Below are positions 37,206 through 48,873 of a stretch of DNA of 64,000 bases, piece by piece; positions within the stretch are counted from its first letter, which is position 1; each line of letters starts with the position of its first letter. The notes under the pieces are model-generated. The model was not told the DNA's origin. It was given only the letters and a program-made list of their open reading frames with translations, and did no database searches. The stretch spans positions 37,234,480 to 37,298,479 of the forward strand of contig NC_056756.1 in assembly GCF_018687715.1 (NCBI RefSeq), given 5' to 3'. Made by a program: the position numbers and the translations under genes. Source of the DNA: Carya illinoinensis (Eukaryota; Streptophyta; Magnoliopsida; Fagales; Juglandaceae).

Positions 37206-38639
37206 CCCGCTCCCGTCATCGCTCTCGACAACTCAGGGGACATCACTCAGTTTATTCCGCTCCCGAGTGACCAGAGGAGCTCCACCGAGATAATAACCCA
37301 TTCCGGCTTGGGCTCGTGATACACACGCACCCGCAATACACTTACGCCAATACACAGGCTTTTCACATAAATCCACAAACACACGTGCATGCACCATGTA
37401 ATGCCATAACAATGCATAATAAAATAATCCAACAATCATAAATCAAATAAACAGGCAACTCCATCCTCCATCCATCCGACCCCCGAAACTCCTCGGACTC
37501 AGTCCGGAATCAACAACCAACAACAATAAATAATTGAATGAGCAATATATATTAAAATCTGAAAATAGGGTTTGGAAAATACTTACAGCGCTATACGGTA
37601 TTTTTAGAAAGCTCGCGGCGTTGCAAACGGCAGAGGAAAAGCAACGTAACAGTGTAATTTACACTGTGTCCGTGGGTAATAAATTACCCATTTTTGAACG
37701 GGAACAAACCAGGGCTTAGGATTGATAGGGAATGGCCTAAGGATGATTATGAAGCTATTGGAAGTGGTGGTTGGCCGTGGGTGGCGGCGAAAACGCCGGA
37801 AATAGGCTGGAAAACTCAAATCGGAAAGCAAGCTCGTAGGAGCTGTTCCGGTGGTCGTTGGAGGCCGGAAATGGGTGGGTTAGGACGGCAAGGGACCGGT
37901 GATGAAGTGGTGAAGAAATGGTGGCCGGAGGTGGAGCGACGGCGGCGGATCGAGTCAAAAACCGTGGGGCTTCAAATGGCTTTTCCGGCCAAACGGCCGG
38001 CCGGATGGGGGAGATATTTGGTGGGAAGGTGCGCCGGAGGGAGGGGATTCGAACGAGACCGGCGGCGAGCCAAACGGTGGCCGAACGGCGGCGGTCTGGG
38101 CTGAAGAAGATTCCGGCGACAGGGGCAAAAACAGAGCAGGTGCAGCGACTTCCGGCAGCTCTCGAAAGCTAACGGCTGGTCCGATGGCTCTGAAAATTGG
38201 TGGGGATGATCTATGGTGGAAGGGGAAGAGAACGGTGGTGACGGTGCACCAAACGGTGGCCGGACGGCGGAGAACCGGCCGGTCAAAGGGGCTAAAAGGG
38301 GCTGATGAGCGTACGCGGGAGAGGAGGAAGAAGAAAGAAGAAGAAAAGAAAGAAAAAGAAAGAAAAAGAAGGAAAAGGAAAAAGAAAAAGGAAAAAGAGA
38401 AAAGAAAAAGAAAAGATGAGGGAAAAGAAATGAGGTCCAGTCCTCACTCCGGAAACCAAAACTGATCCGCCGAAAACAATTTTAAAAACCGTAAAACGAC
38501 TAAATAAAATAAACACAACATCAAATAAATTAAAAACCAATTTAAAACATATTAATTTAAAATAAATAAACTAATATATTAATTAAATTAAAAACAACCC
38601 TTCAGTGAAAATACACGCAAAAGCGGGTCATCACACCTC

Positions 38640-40111
38640 TCCCCAAACCTTCCTGACCATTCAGAAAGCCCAGTACTGCCTTGCACACCTCTTCCCCTAC
38701 TACACCCCAATATGCTTGAAAGAAACAAGCCCCATAGCCATCAGGCCCTGGGGATTTCAGTGCAGCCATATGCTTTAAAGCAGTCATAACTTCTTCCTCA
38801 ACATAAGGTCTCTACAGATCTTCATTCATGACAGGTGTAACCCTCGGACTAATGCCTCTCAAGCATTCATCAATAGCCTCCATAGTGGGATTAGAAGAGG
38901 CAAACATTTTCTGAAAATACAATAAAAAAACCCCCCTCCATCTCACCTTGCTCAGTCACCACCCTACCATTATCATCCCTGATTTCCTTTATTCGGTTCT
39001 TTATTCTTTTCTGACTAGCACATGAATGAAAGAACTTTGTGTTCTTGTCCCCATTTTTGTACCAATTCCACTTAGCCCTCTGCTTCCATTTTAAATCTTC
39101 TTGAGCTAATAATAAACCCAAATCCCTTTGCAGAGATTTGATAATCCTGGCATTGTGAGGACCCTCATTCTCTTGTTCTTCCTTTAACCTTTCAGTTTTT
39201 TCTTTGATTAGAATCTCAGCATTTTGCCTCCTCTGAAAGCTCCAGTGAAGTAACTCTCTCTGACACCTTGAAAGTTTCTGCTGCACCTGTCCCATTAGGT
39301 TTTGCAAACTAACTCTTCTCTTCCATACATCTTCAATAATAGCCCCTCCATCTTCCTCAAGAGTCCACTTTGCCTCAAACCTGAAAATTCTTCTCCTCTT
39401 CTTGTTCATGCCTTCATCCTTATCCATACTCATTAATAATGCTTTATGGTCTGACTGCCTCACTGTCAACACCTCCACCTCTCTATTTTTAAACAAGTCT
39501 TTCCACCAACAATTAGCCACTGCCCTGTCTAGCCTTTCCTTTGTGAAAGTCTGGTCTTCATGTCTATTACTCCAAGTGAACTTACACCCCTTCCACCTGA
39601 GATCAAACAAGCAATTTTCTTCCAAAGCATGCCTAAACTCTCTCATCTGAGATTCTGGTCTAGGCCTACCCCATTCCTTTTCATCTTGGTAACACACTTT
39701 ATTGAAATCTTCAATTGTACACCATGGTACCTGACCAGATGGCTTTATTAGAGACAACAATTTCCACGAATCCCTTCTTCTATTCACTTCTGGATGACCA
39801 TACAACCCTGTCAACAGCCACCTTTCATCCTTACCAACATAGGCACTAATATGATGTTGTGAAAAGTTTACAATATCCACCTCCTCTTCATCTTTCCATA
39901 AAAGCACCAATCCCCCACTCCTACCAATTGCCTCAACAACAAAGCACCCATCCCACGCCATCCTCCTTTTGATACCTTCAAAATTCTTAGCCATCAATTT
40001 AGTCTCAATAAGAAATACTATATCGGGTCTCTTTTCTTTCACCAAGTGGTGAAGATCCTGAACTGTCCAGGGGTTCCCAAGCCCCCGGCAGTTCCAACTT
40101 AATATTTTCAT
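38640..40111 (-). pseudogene. LINE ORF2 N-terminus: AP endonuclease and start of RT
   Basis: Begins at ATG 40111 with MKILSWNCRGLGNPW. Endonuclease blocks LIETKL, CKFTWSN and QSDHKALLM are visible, but the usual GDFN is EDFN here, a likely damaging change. An extra G in a G run near 38937 shifts the frame, and a TAG at about 38814-38816 follows. The RT start (AALKSPGPDGYGACFFQAYW) then runs up to the solo LTR. Confidence 0.9.
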
Positions 40112-40403
40112 AACACTTGGCGGGGCTAACTATCAGCCTCCGCCAATATCATTGACTCAATTACAGTATTTTCAACTTCCCCTTTCCTTCCTTTTTTCTC
40201 AACCCCCATCCTTCCCAAATCTGAATCAGCACTGCCTATGTTACATTTATTGCCAGCACCCAATAGACCAGTTAAAGTGTCACCTGCTGTTCTTGCCCTC
40301 CTCTTCCATCTTCCCTTAGTAGTTTTAGCACCAGTTTCTTCCATTGCTAGACCTCGATCAGAAATCTCCTCCGTCCAGGCATCAACTCCTTCTCATGACT
40401 CTA

Positions 40404-41478
40404 TCAAAGTAACTGATTGCTGCACTTAGGGGCTGATCTCGTCCTGACCTCATACTTCCCTCCTACCTCTCTGTCTCCCCGAATAGGCATTTCTTCAAAC
40501 ACCTCATTAGCAATTTTCTCCTCTACCCTCACCGTGTTATTTTCTTCATAGGGCTTCCCTCCCAAACGGATTTCATCACTAACCCCCCCTTCCTTCCCCT
40601 TTAATCCTCCCCCCTCCTTATCTAAAATATCGATAATAGTGACATCACCCTGCCTTTCCCCATCCTCCTTACTTACCCCACCTCCACCCTCCTCTATTGC
40701 AGCCTGTTGCTGCTCATTTTGGATTTCTTCTATTCGACGTCGGGGCTTATAGGTTGCTCGAAGCCACGTACCAAATTGAACACCACTCTCCTTTCCCCCG
40801 CTAACCTGATCTTCCTTCCCCAAACAACCTTCCTCACCATGACTAATGACACCACATTTAAAGCAAAGCTTAGGAAGTTTCTCATATTTCAATGGTATCC
40901 ATATTTTGTCCCCAAATAAACTCGTTGTGTGTCCCCTCGCCAATCTTCTTTTCAGATCAATTTCAATTTTAGCTCTAAAAAATTGACCCCATCCAAAACC
41001 ATTCGCACTTACCTCCACTTCTCGGACATTGCCAATCAAGACACCAATCCGTTGTCCAACTTCAGCATTCATGCACGCTAGTGGCAGATTATACATTTGT
41101 ACCCAAAATTCTTCCCTATCAAATTGCATCAATTGCGGGGATACAAAGCCATCAAATGTTTTAAGCACTAGTAAATGATTATCAAACAACCAGGGCTTGC
41201 CTTCTAGAACCTATCTCTATCCTTTTGATTTCCAAAGGTAATAACAAATAGATTCAAATTAATCTCATGGAAATCAAACGAGTTTCCCGTTCGCCAGATC
41301 TTCCTCATTGTAGCCTGGATTACATCTTTGTTTATCTTTCTCTCCGATAATAACTTCCCTACCAAGCTGCGATTTCCTTCTCCAATATCCTCCCTGTGAC
41401 ATCCGTATCCAGACTAATAACCTCGTTTTCTTCTTCCGTCAGCTTCAACTTCGCTCATTGTTTCTTCAAGTCCTCCAT
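40404..41478 (-). pseudogene. LINE ORF1 (DUF4283 with CCHC zinc knuckle)
   Basis: The inferred ATG at 41478 opens MEDLKKQ, where TGA replaces the expected tryptophan codon, then LTEEENEVISLDTD. Frame shifts occur near 41370 and 41205 (one G missing before TTCTAGAAGGC). From 41189 the frame is open: QFDREEFWVQMYNLPLACMN, then the knuckle CFKCGVISHGEEGC and a Glu/Gly-rich tail. This is the RNA-binding ORF1 protein of plant L1 elements. Confidence 0.88.
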
Positions 41479-41679
41479 CACTCACTCCCACCGTTTGTTT
41501 GCAGGAACAAACGTGGAGGGCAAACCTCTTCCTTACTCACTGAGTAACCTGAGACTCAGACTCCACCTAAGTCGTTATCTCCCTTTTCGCCTTTATGGGG
41601 AAGACGACTAAAGAGAAAAAACGGTTAGAGGAGAGTTTTTGACATTCTAAAGAGATTGTTTAACGTGTCTTTAAGAACT

Positions 41680-43404
41680 AAAAACTAAATAATTAATATA
41701 TATATACGTACACATAGTCAAATACACTAAATAATTAATATATATACATGAACTAATTAATTAACAACCCATAAAAAAATCTAACGAATGGATCGAATAT
41801 TCTTATATTCATGATTTTTTGGTACGGCGTGTTTTGTTAGCCGGAGTTTAGACAGTTTTAATTTGTTGTTTTAAATTATATTTAAATAGTAAGGTGATAT
41901 TATATATTTTATTAAAAATAATAAATAATAATATAAATTAATAAATATTAAATATTAATAAAATAATAAATAATAATAACACCATCCAAATCAGCCCTTA
42001 GAAGATGAGGTCGATAAACACAATGACATTCCCCGGTTTTGTACCGATCGGTCAACACGACTTTAACTGAGGCCATGCATGCAGTTAATTATGATTTCCC
42101 GATACAACTTTCACGTTCGTCTTCGTCCATAATCCAAACACAAAGACAAACTAAACTCTTGCTATTTTGGTGGAAACAAAGCTAGCAACTCTTTCTATAT
42201 ATATAAATGATGTTTATAATTATAATTATATAAATATTGTATAATTTTAAAAAAAAAATTAATACAAGATATATATAAAAAAATTAATTTTTTAATTATA
42301 AATTATAAATTTTTTTAAAAATAATTATATAATATTTACACATTTCACAGTTATATATATATATATAGCATGTTACATGCTAAGGCACAGAAAAACTCTT
42401 TCAATAGCCGGCATATAGGCTAAGGCACAGAAAAACTAATTATAAATTGGTCCAAAAGCGGATTGATCATTAAACCTATATTAATTATTGCGTGTAGAGT
42501 AGTTGTAATAGCTAGTACTTGACAATTATTGGCATGCATATATGACATCATCATCTCCCCCCATAAATAGCATGACCATGCCTTCACCTAATCACCCTTT
42601 ATAATTTGCATGATGCCCATTCTGATCTCCTCATGATATAGTTCATGTTCATGCAGTAGTACTTCCTTTAATTTACTTTAATATAAAGGTACGTGTAAAT
42701 TAAAGACTCATATAAACGTACGTGTCAAAAGAAGCCTGACAATTCAGTCGTATATCTCTACAAAGAAATTAATATTTTATTTATAAACAAATTTAAAAAT
42801 TTACTTTAATTAATATAATACATGAAATAATAAAATTGGTTATAATATATATAAAATAAATCCGACCGTTTCATATCAAATTATTTCGTTTTGTACATGT
42901 ATCTTTATATATGAAATCCCGTATATCAATCCATCAATTTTCTTCTAAATTGGCACTCAAGAGTAAGAAGCCGCGGACGGTACTGCTGACAGGACTGATC
43001 TCTCCTGCTATGACTTTTCAAAAGAACAAGTAGACCAATGGCCGTTGCTGGTCGTTATCCACCAATAAAATAAAGGATAACACTAGTCCTACCGCTACGT
43101 TGGGACTAGTTTATTATTTTTTTACTTTATAATTAAGAAAATACTTTTTATTATTGTTGTAAATTTTTTTTAAAAAGAAATTTAAAAATATTAAAAACTA
43201 CATGTAAAAAAAAATATATATATATATATATTAAAAGCCACTAACAATAGCTCCCTACGAAACTGGGAGCGGTGAGTGTAACATAAAACAAGGACTATGA
43301 GGTCGGACGGAGGAAAAATAACGACAATTATTTCTGGTGAATAAGAAGCGCCAGGAGCGTTGCTGTAACCATCACAATTCGCATTCACCACCTCACCTGC
43401 CCCC

Positions 43405-43406
<2 letters not shown>
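41680..43406. other. Intergenic, upstream of the DUF688 gene
   Basis: AT-rich. It holds a foldback MITE-like palindrome at about 42197-42368, and a 19-bp direct repeat (GCTAAGGCACAGAAAAACT at 42379 and 42419, 40 bp apart). A short inverted repeat ACTAGTCC/GGACTAGT lies at 43082-43111. Confidence 0.5.

Positions 43407-43436
<30 letters not shown>
43407..43436. repeat. (CT)n tract upstream of the DUF688 gene
   Basis: About 15 CT units roughly 20 bases upstream of the TATA-like box of the gene starting at 43585. CT-rich tracts near plant core promoters often raise expression. Here the role is inference. Confidence 0.9.
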
Positions 43437-43437
<1 letters not shown>

Positions 43438-43456
43438 AAACTTAGTCCCTGTTGTC

Positions 43457-43467
43457 TATCTATAAAA
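43457..43467 (+). promoter_or_regulatory. Probable TATA box of the DUF688 gene
   Basis: TCTATAAAAG lies about 120 bases before the ATG at 43585, a normal plant spacing that leaves a leader of roughly 90 bases. Confidence 0.5.
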
Positions 43468-43584
43468 GTCGTAAACCTACTCACAAAGTGACCAAAAAAT
43501 CAACTTGGGTATGCATGTTTTTCTACATAGAGAATTGGGTTTTGGAGTTGATCTTAAACAAAGAAAACCCATAGAGAGAGAGGA

Positions 43585-45302
43585 ATGGGGTCGGCTGAGC
43601 CAGCAGAGTCATGCGAAACAAGTTCCATACCAAAGCTCTCTTTTCTCTCACTTTCAAGCAAGCTGGCCGAGTCGTCTCCTGCAGGAATGCTAACACCGCC
43701 GCCGCGATCGGTCACAGCTTCGATTCCATTCCAGTGGGAGGAAGCACCAGGCAAGCCAAGGCCATGCGCCTCCGATTCCAAACCAAATATCAGTGCAAGA
43801 ACCTTGGAACTGCCTCCCAGATTACAAAGCGAGAGTAAAGCCGCCAACATGCCGTCCCCAACGACGGTCTTGAATGGGCCATACGTGGGGGGGCGGCCTG
43901 TGTCTCACAGTCACAGGTTTTCCATGATCAGATCAAGCAGTACAGTAGAGGATCTGCACAGCAGGAGATTAGCTCCGGCTAAGGAGAAGGGAGGAGGAGT
44001 TCATTTTGGATCCATGAGATGGGGCAGTTTCGGGAAGAATAGGGAGGATCTGCACGGTAGTTTTCGCTTTTCATCTTCGGTAGTTAACGATTATCATGAT
44101 GGCGGTGACGAAAGTACTACTAAGGTGAAAATCACAAGGGTTAGGAGGAGAAAAAGTGTCATGAGTCTCGCAGGCACAGGCTCAAATTTGTTGGTAAGTA
44201 CAAAAATCAAAGGTTTCAAAGGCCCATTATTTCCCATAGTCATCTATTTCATTCTCTTTTAAGTTTCAATTTAAACTATATAATATGAATCATTGTGCAT
44301 GATCGATTAGGACTAATATAGTGTCAAACAAACTTAAGCAGTCTATATATGAATTTATCAAAGGGTCTGAGAGCAAATTTTTTCTGATTTAGGGTATCAT
44401 GGTAATGAGATGAGACAAGAAATTACTAAAACTTTTCACAATTTCTTTCTTAAACATTATTTAAATATAAAACTATATTTTTTATTTTTTATTTTTCAAT
44501 TTTTTTATTTAATTATTATCTAATTATTACAACTTTTATAAATTTTAAAACAAAACACAAAAATACATACAATTTTTTTAAGCTTCAAAACAAAAATTAG
44601 ATTAAAAAATTATATCTAAACAATTCTTTTAACTTTATAATATTTTTATTTATTTATTTTTTCTATTATTTCAAAACCTAATAAAAACATCTTTAACTTA
44701 AATAATTTCATTACTCTTCACATAATTATGATCAAAGTGTCCAAACAAGCCCTTAAACTTCCAGATCATTTCACGCCTTGTTATCATTTAATATGATCAA
44801 TATTTGGATGATTGTTTTATCACTTTTATGGATATTTTTCTTTCTCCATTATATAATTTGTTTCTCTTCTAGGCTATATTTATAAAGAACGAGCAACTTT
44901 TTTGTATTGAATCAGTTTTATAAGATGAGTTAGACTTATAAATTTTTTCAAACTAAATCACCAATATCTTATAACAATTAATTATTGCAAATTTCATCAT
45001 TTTAATTAGTTGAAGTACGTTGTAGATTTTCCAGAAAAACCTTTTGGCTCCTCCGCCATGCAGGAAAAGAAATTAAAGAAAATAATTACATACTCTTCAA
45101 TGTATGAGAATTCATTTACAGCTGGTCTGTAAATATAAATTATTATTATTTTGATTAATTTCATTACTTATATAATTAATCATTGATCGTTATATGTATC
45201 CGTTATCTAATCATACTAATTATATATATTGTATATATTTAACTGCAGGCAAGTATTTATGAAAGCGTTAAGCAAGTGGTCCCATGGAGATCACGTCGGT
45301 AA
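43585..45302 (+). CDS. DUF688-family protein, 220 aa
   Basis: Two exons: 43585-44193 (203 codons) and 45249-45302 (17 codons plus TAA). The donor is TTG/GTAAGT and the acceptor CTGCAG/GCA, with the intron between codons. The family signature is SIPFQWEEAPGKPRP near residues 47-61. The C-terminus SIYESVKQVVPWRSRR, mostly from exon 2, also fits DUF688 proteins. Ser/Pro-rich linkers and a basic RVRRRK stretch precede it. There are no membrane or catalytic motifs. Function is unknown in this plant-specific family. If intron 1 were retained, the protein would end after 22 other residues. The frame is intact and the gene appears functional. Confidence 0.88.
44395..44757. mobile_element. MITE of the 'GATGAG' family, long variant, inside the DUF688 intron
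   Basis: Runs from ATCATGGTAATGAGATGAGA to GTCCAAACAAGCCCTTAAAC and matches the copy at 8925-9307 in layout. It makes up about a third of the intron. Confidence 0.7.
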
Positions 45303-46280
45303 GAAAGTCTGAAAAAAGATGGCCGGCCGCCTCCTGATTTATATATATATATATATATATATATTGATAATCACAGTTGTGTTGTAAGTGTATAAATATC
45401 GTGTAATCATTTAAAAAAAATAAATATAAAATTTATATTAAAAAAATTAATTTTTTAACTATAGGCTTTACTTTTTTTCAAAATGACTGCACGATATTTC
45501 CGTATTTTATGACTATACGTAATATTATCACTCTATATCTAATTAATATCATGTATAGTTCAAAAACAATCTAATGATATTTTTATTTAATGTGTACGTA
45601 CTGATCATCTTCATGTTTATGTGATGGTCCCTGATCAAGAGAATATTTACTGATCATCTTCGTCTTCGAAATTCTTATTGACATAGTCGATCGACAATGA
45701 TCTTTTATTTATTGTGTATTTAATTCTGTCAGCTTACAATATCTCATCTCGCTCACTTTGAAAGTAGATTTTTATAAACAGCTTGCTCATATACATAGAG
45801 GCGTTCTTGTAGGTGTGGAAACTAAAAACTAGTGCTACACTTATAGTAGATCATAAATATATAGGGTTTGACTAGTGGACAAGGTGTGCTTGATTTCATT
45901 GACTAGAATATGTGGCTGTGAATATATAGCATAATAATTCTTGACATAAGCATCGATTAGCATCACCCCTTTAATGCCAATATAAACAAGGATGTACACG
46001 ATACGTCTCCTTTGCTTTCAGTGCCTCTGTCATCTCTCGGATGATCTTCTTCTCGTAATTATTGGCTATGAAATTAATTAACAAGCCTAGCTGGCCTGCA
46101 GCCTCAGTCCACATGATGAACTGGCACTTTCTCTAGAATCTCTTTAAGTTGTTCCTCCAATTACTTGAATACACCAAGCTACCTTAAACTATTGAATGAT
46201 GGATAAGATCAGATCACTGCAGATTGAAAACAAGAACTTATCTCAGTATATGCCATGCATCTCCGACCCAAAACATTTGG
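45303..46280. other. 3' flank of the DUF688 gene
   Basis: Contains an (AT)n run near 45341-45364 and a foldback MITE-like palindrome at about 45367-45534 (GATAATCACAGTTGTG..., ending GTAATATTATC). The rest is ordinary AT-rich DNA without a recognised gene. Confidence 0.5.
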
Positions 46281-46629
46281 CACCTATTTGGAAGTTAGAC
46301 TAAAATTTTAATTTTAAATTGGATGTAATATTTTAATACTCAATTTTTAAATTATTAAATTAATTTTTTTCAACTTAACACCTCTTTATACAAAGTTAAA
46401 TAAAATTATATATCTTATATAATTTTTTTCAGCTTAACACCTCTTTATATATAAGATATATAATTTTATTTAACTTTGTATAAATATATTTAAACTCATC
46501 TTAATATTCAAATATATCTAAACTCATTTTAGGTAAACTTCATAAAACTTACTCCACTATCTCAACTTATTACTATTTATAAGGAACTCAACTCATTTCA
46601 AATCAGCCTAACATCTAAACCAGGCCTTA
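46281..46629. mobile_element. MITE of the 'GTTTGGATGTTGAG' family, inverted copy
   Basis: Reverse-oriented relative of 18334-18665: CACCTATTTGGAAGTTAGAC at the left edge, AACTCATTTCAAATCAGCC and CTAACATCTAAACCAGGCC at the right edge. Confidence 0.6.
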
Positions 46630-46639
46630 AAGTCTTACT

Positions 46640-47012
46640 TTCATATATTTTTAAGGTCTGATTTAATTTCACAAACCTTTCATTATCTCATGATCTCAAC
46701 ATTCAAACATCATTCAAATATAAATATTTTTCAATTTTTAATTTTTAATTTTTTATTTAATTATTACCTAATCATTATAACTTTTTCAAATTTCTAAATA
46801 AAACATCAAAAATAATTCAATTTTTTCAAATTCTAAAATAAAAATAATATTAAAAAATTATATTCTAACCCTATTTTTATTTTATATTTGTTTATTTAAC
46901 TTTTTCTTTTTTCTTTATCAAAACTTCATAAAAATCTTAATTCAAATTATTTCACTACTATTCATAAATTTCTCATATCATCTAATAATCTTATCTATGT
47001 AACTAAACTAGG
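46640..47012. mobile_element. MITE of the 'GATGAG' family, long variant
   Basis: Directly adjoins the previous MITE. It shares ATTACCTAATCATTATAAC and CTTCATAAAAATCTTAATTC with the 8925 and 44395 copies. Confidence 0.6.
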
Positions 47013-47926
47013 TTTAAGAGAAATCCTAAAATTACTAATACATATTATAAAAATAAATGTATAAATTGAAGTGAGTAAATATAATAAGTAAAATCTATTA
47101 TAAAATTAACAAAAATATTTTATAATATAATGCCTTATATTAAATCACATTAATTTATATATTTTCCTTGTTATTAAATCTATTTGATTGCTACTATAGC
47201 TTTATCAAATATTTATTTTATCTATTATTTTTCTATTTTCATCGTTCCTCTTATCATTTCATTCAATTTTAGTTCCTGTTTCTATAGAAAATTCACCTCA
47301 TATAATTCAAATAAAATAAATTATAAAATGACAAAAATTGATAAAACAAAATCAATTAATATATAGTTAAAAAATATTAAATATTTTTTTAAATATTAAT
47401 TATTTTATTACTATATAATAAATAAATAGATAATTTAATATAAAAATTTAATTTGAATCATTAAAATAAAATTTATCTTATATTATTTTATTATTATATA
47501 ATAAAAAAATAATTATTTTAATATAAAATTTATGTAAATAAAATAGTTAAAAATTAAAATTTATTTCACATTTAGTAAACATATTTTTTAAATTTGACTA
47601 ATTCACTAAAATTAATGCTCTTATGTCTTTTTTCTTTCCTCGGAATTTGAGTACGAGCCAACAACTTTAAAGTCAACAAATTTTAATTTGCATTAATTTG
47701 CCTGTCGAATATTTTAAATGATTTGACGTACAGTGGCCCAAAACAGACAGCTGGTAATCAGCTCGATGCAGGTTAAAGTACGCGACGTACATATACACGT
47801 ATATAATATATCTATATATATATATTATATCATGTGTTGTCCAATCATACTTATAAAACGCAACAAAATTTTCGGCAAAAAAAAAAAAAAAATCTATTTG
47901 TCGTTTCTTACATTGTGTATTATTAA
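47013..47926. other. Very AT-rich spacer
   Basis: More than 80 percent A+T by eye, with a poly-A run at 47877-47891. No gene is seen. Confidence 0.5.
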
Positions 47927-48175
47927 TGAGTAATGATAACCTTGTCACTATTTTACTATTTTTTTATTAATTTTTTTAATTTTCTAATTTTTTTTAAAAT
48001 TTTTTTTTTATTTAATAATTAAGCAAGTGACTATTACTAAAATTATATATTTTTAAAATTTTTTCTTAATAACTAAAGATATTAAAAAAATACTTAAAAG
48101 AAAATGATAAAAAATTAAATACATTATAAGTGATAAAATAGTAATAAAAGAGTGGTAAGTGTATTATTACCCATT
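47927..48175. mobile_element. Foldback MITE
   Basis: The left end AATGAGTAATGATAACCTTG (then TCACTATTTTACTATT) is roughly mirrored by the right end AATAGTAATAAAAGAG (then TGTATTATTACCCATT). There is no coding content. Confidence 0.65.
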
Positions 48176-48318
48176 ATTAATAGGAGGCGGCTACTGTACC
48201 GCTCAACATACCGCTGGCCTTGCGCTCAGAATAGAGTCTGTATTCTATCCTCCTCTCAATAATTAAAATTAAAGATTAAAAAAAATTATATTAGGAGGAA
48301 GGTTTTTTATCCGAGGGG

Positions 48319-48865
48319 TAGGGGTGTGCATCCGGATCCGGATCCGGGTATCCGGTCATAACCGGATCCGGATCCGGATTTCAAAATCCGGGCAGTTATC
48401 CGCCCGGATTGAACCCGGACTCAATCCGGGCAGATAACCGGATTCAATCCGGATATCCGGATTGTAACCGGATATCCGGATTTTTCTGTTTTTTTTTTTA
48501 CTTAAATTCCAGATATCCGGGTCATACCCGGATTCAATCCGGGTTTTGTATAAAAAATAAAAATAAAAATTCTAAAAATATCTTTATAACTTTAAAAAGA
48601 AATTATAGCACTTTTTTAAAAAAAAAAAAAATCTGATTTCATATTTAAATTGTCCAGATTTTTTTAAAAAATAATTAAAACACTCTTTAAAAAAAAGTGT
48701 ATAACCCGGTTACGGATAACCGGGTTATAAAACCGGATCCGTAACCGGATCCGGATTTTCTTCAACCGCCCGGGTGTAATCCGGGCGGATAACCGCCCGG
48801 ATTCACCCGGATTCTGGATTTCCAGACCAGACCGGAAAAAAATCCGGTCCGGATGCACACCCCTA
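48319..48865. mobile_element. hAT-type MITE with CCGGAT-rich arms, 547 bp
   Basis: Terminal inverted repeats TAGGGGTGTGCATCCGGA at both ends are flanked by a perfect 8-bp duplication CCGAGGGG (48311-48318 and 48866-48873). Both arms are packed with ATCCGG/CCGGAT words that can pair along their length. The core is A/T-rich. No ORF is real; apparent RIR/IQSG frames come from the repeat. Confidence 0.93.
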
Positions 48866-48873
48866 CCGAGGGG

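Larger units (their letters stand above)
36337..38634 (-). mobile_element. Solo LTR (2298 bp) inserted in the LINE
   Basis: Bounded by perfect 5-bp duplications CCTCT at 36332-36336 and 38635-38639. On the minus strand it starts TGTGATGACCCGC and ends GGGGGCGTCACA, typical of long Gypsy LTRs. Removing it and one CCTCT rejoins the LINE frame (GLGRG to INYTYIALIP). No gag-pol is inside. It is GC-richer than its surroundings, contains two tandem repeat zones and a purine-rich tract (38310-38430), and its ORFs have no recognised domain. Confidence 0.93.
33608..41662 (-). mobile_element. Full-length L1-type LINE with RNase H, decayed and interrupted
   Basis: The 3' end is a poly-A tail (poly-T at 33610-33630) and the 5' end is at about 41662. 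It is flanked by ACGTGTCTTTACGAACT (33591-33607) and ACGTGTCTTTAAGAACT (41663-41679), a 17-bp target duplication with one mismatch. Order on the minus strand: 5' leader, ORF1, then ORF2 with endonuclease, reverse transcriptase, zf-RVT and plant-type RNase H. Every part has stops or frameshifts, so it cannot move by itself. A 2298-bp solo LTR (36337-38634) sits in the reverse transcriptase; without it the LINE is about 5.76 kb, normal for plant L1. Confidence 0.93.

Noticed and set aside
37534..38465. Several overlapping 60-136 codon frames, including a Lys/Glu-rich one
   Set aside because: They lie inside a solo LTR. They overlap each other on both strands, reflect its GC- and purine-rich composition and show no domain.
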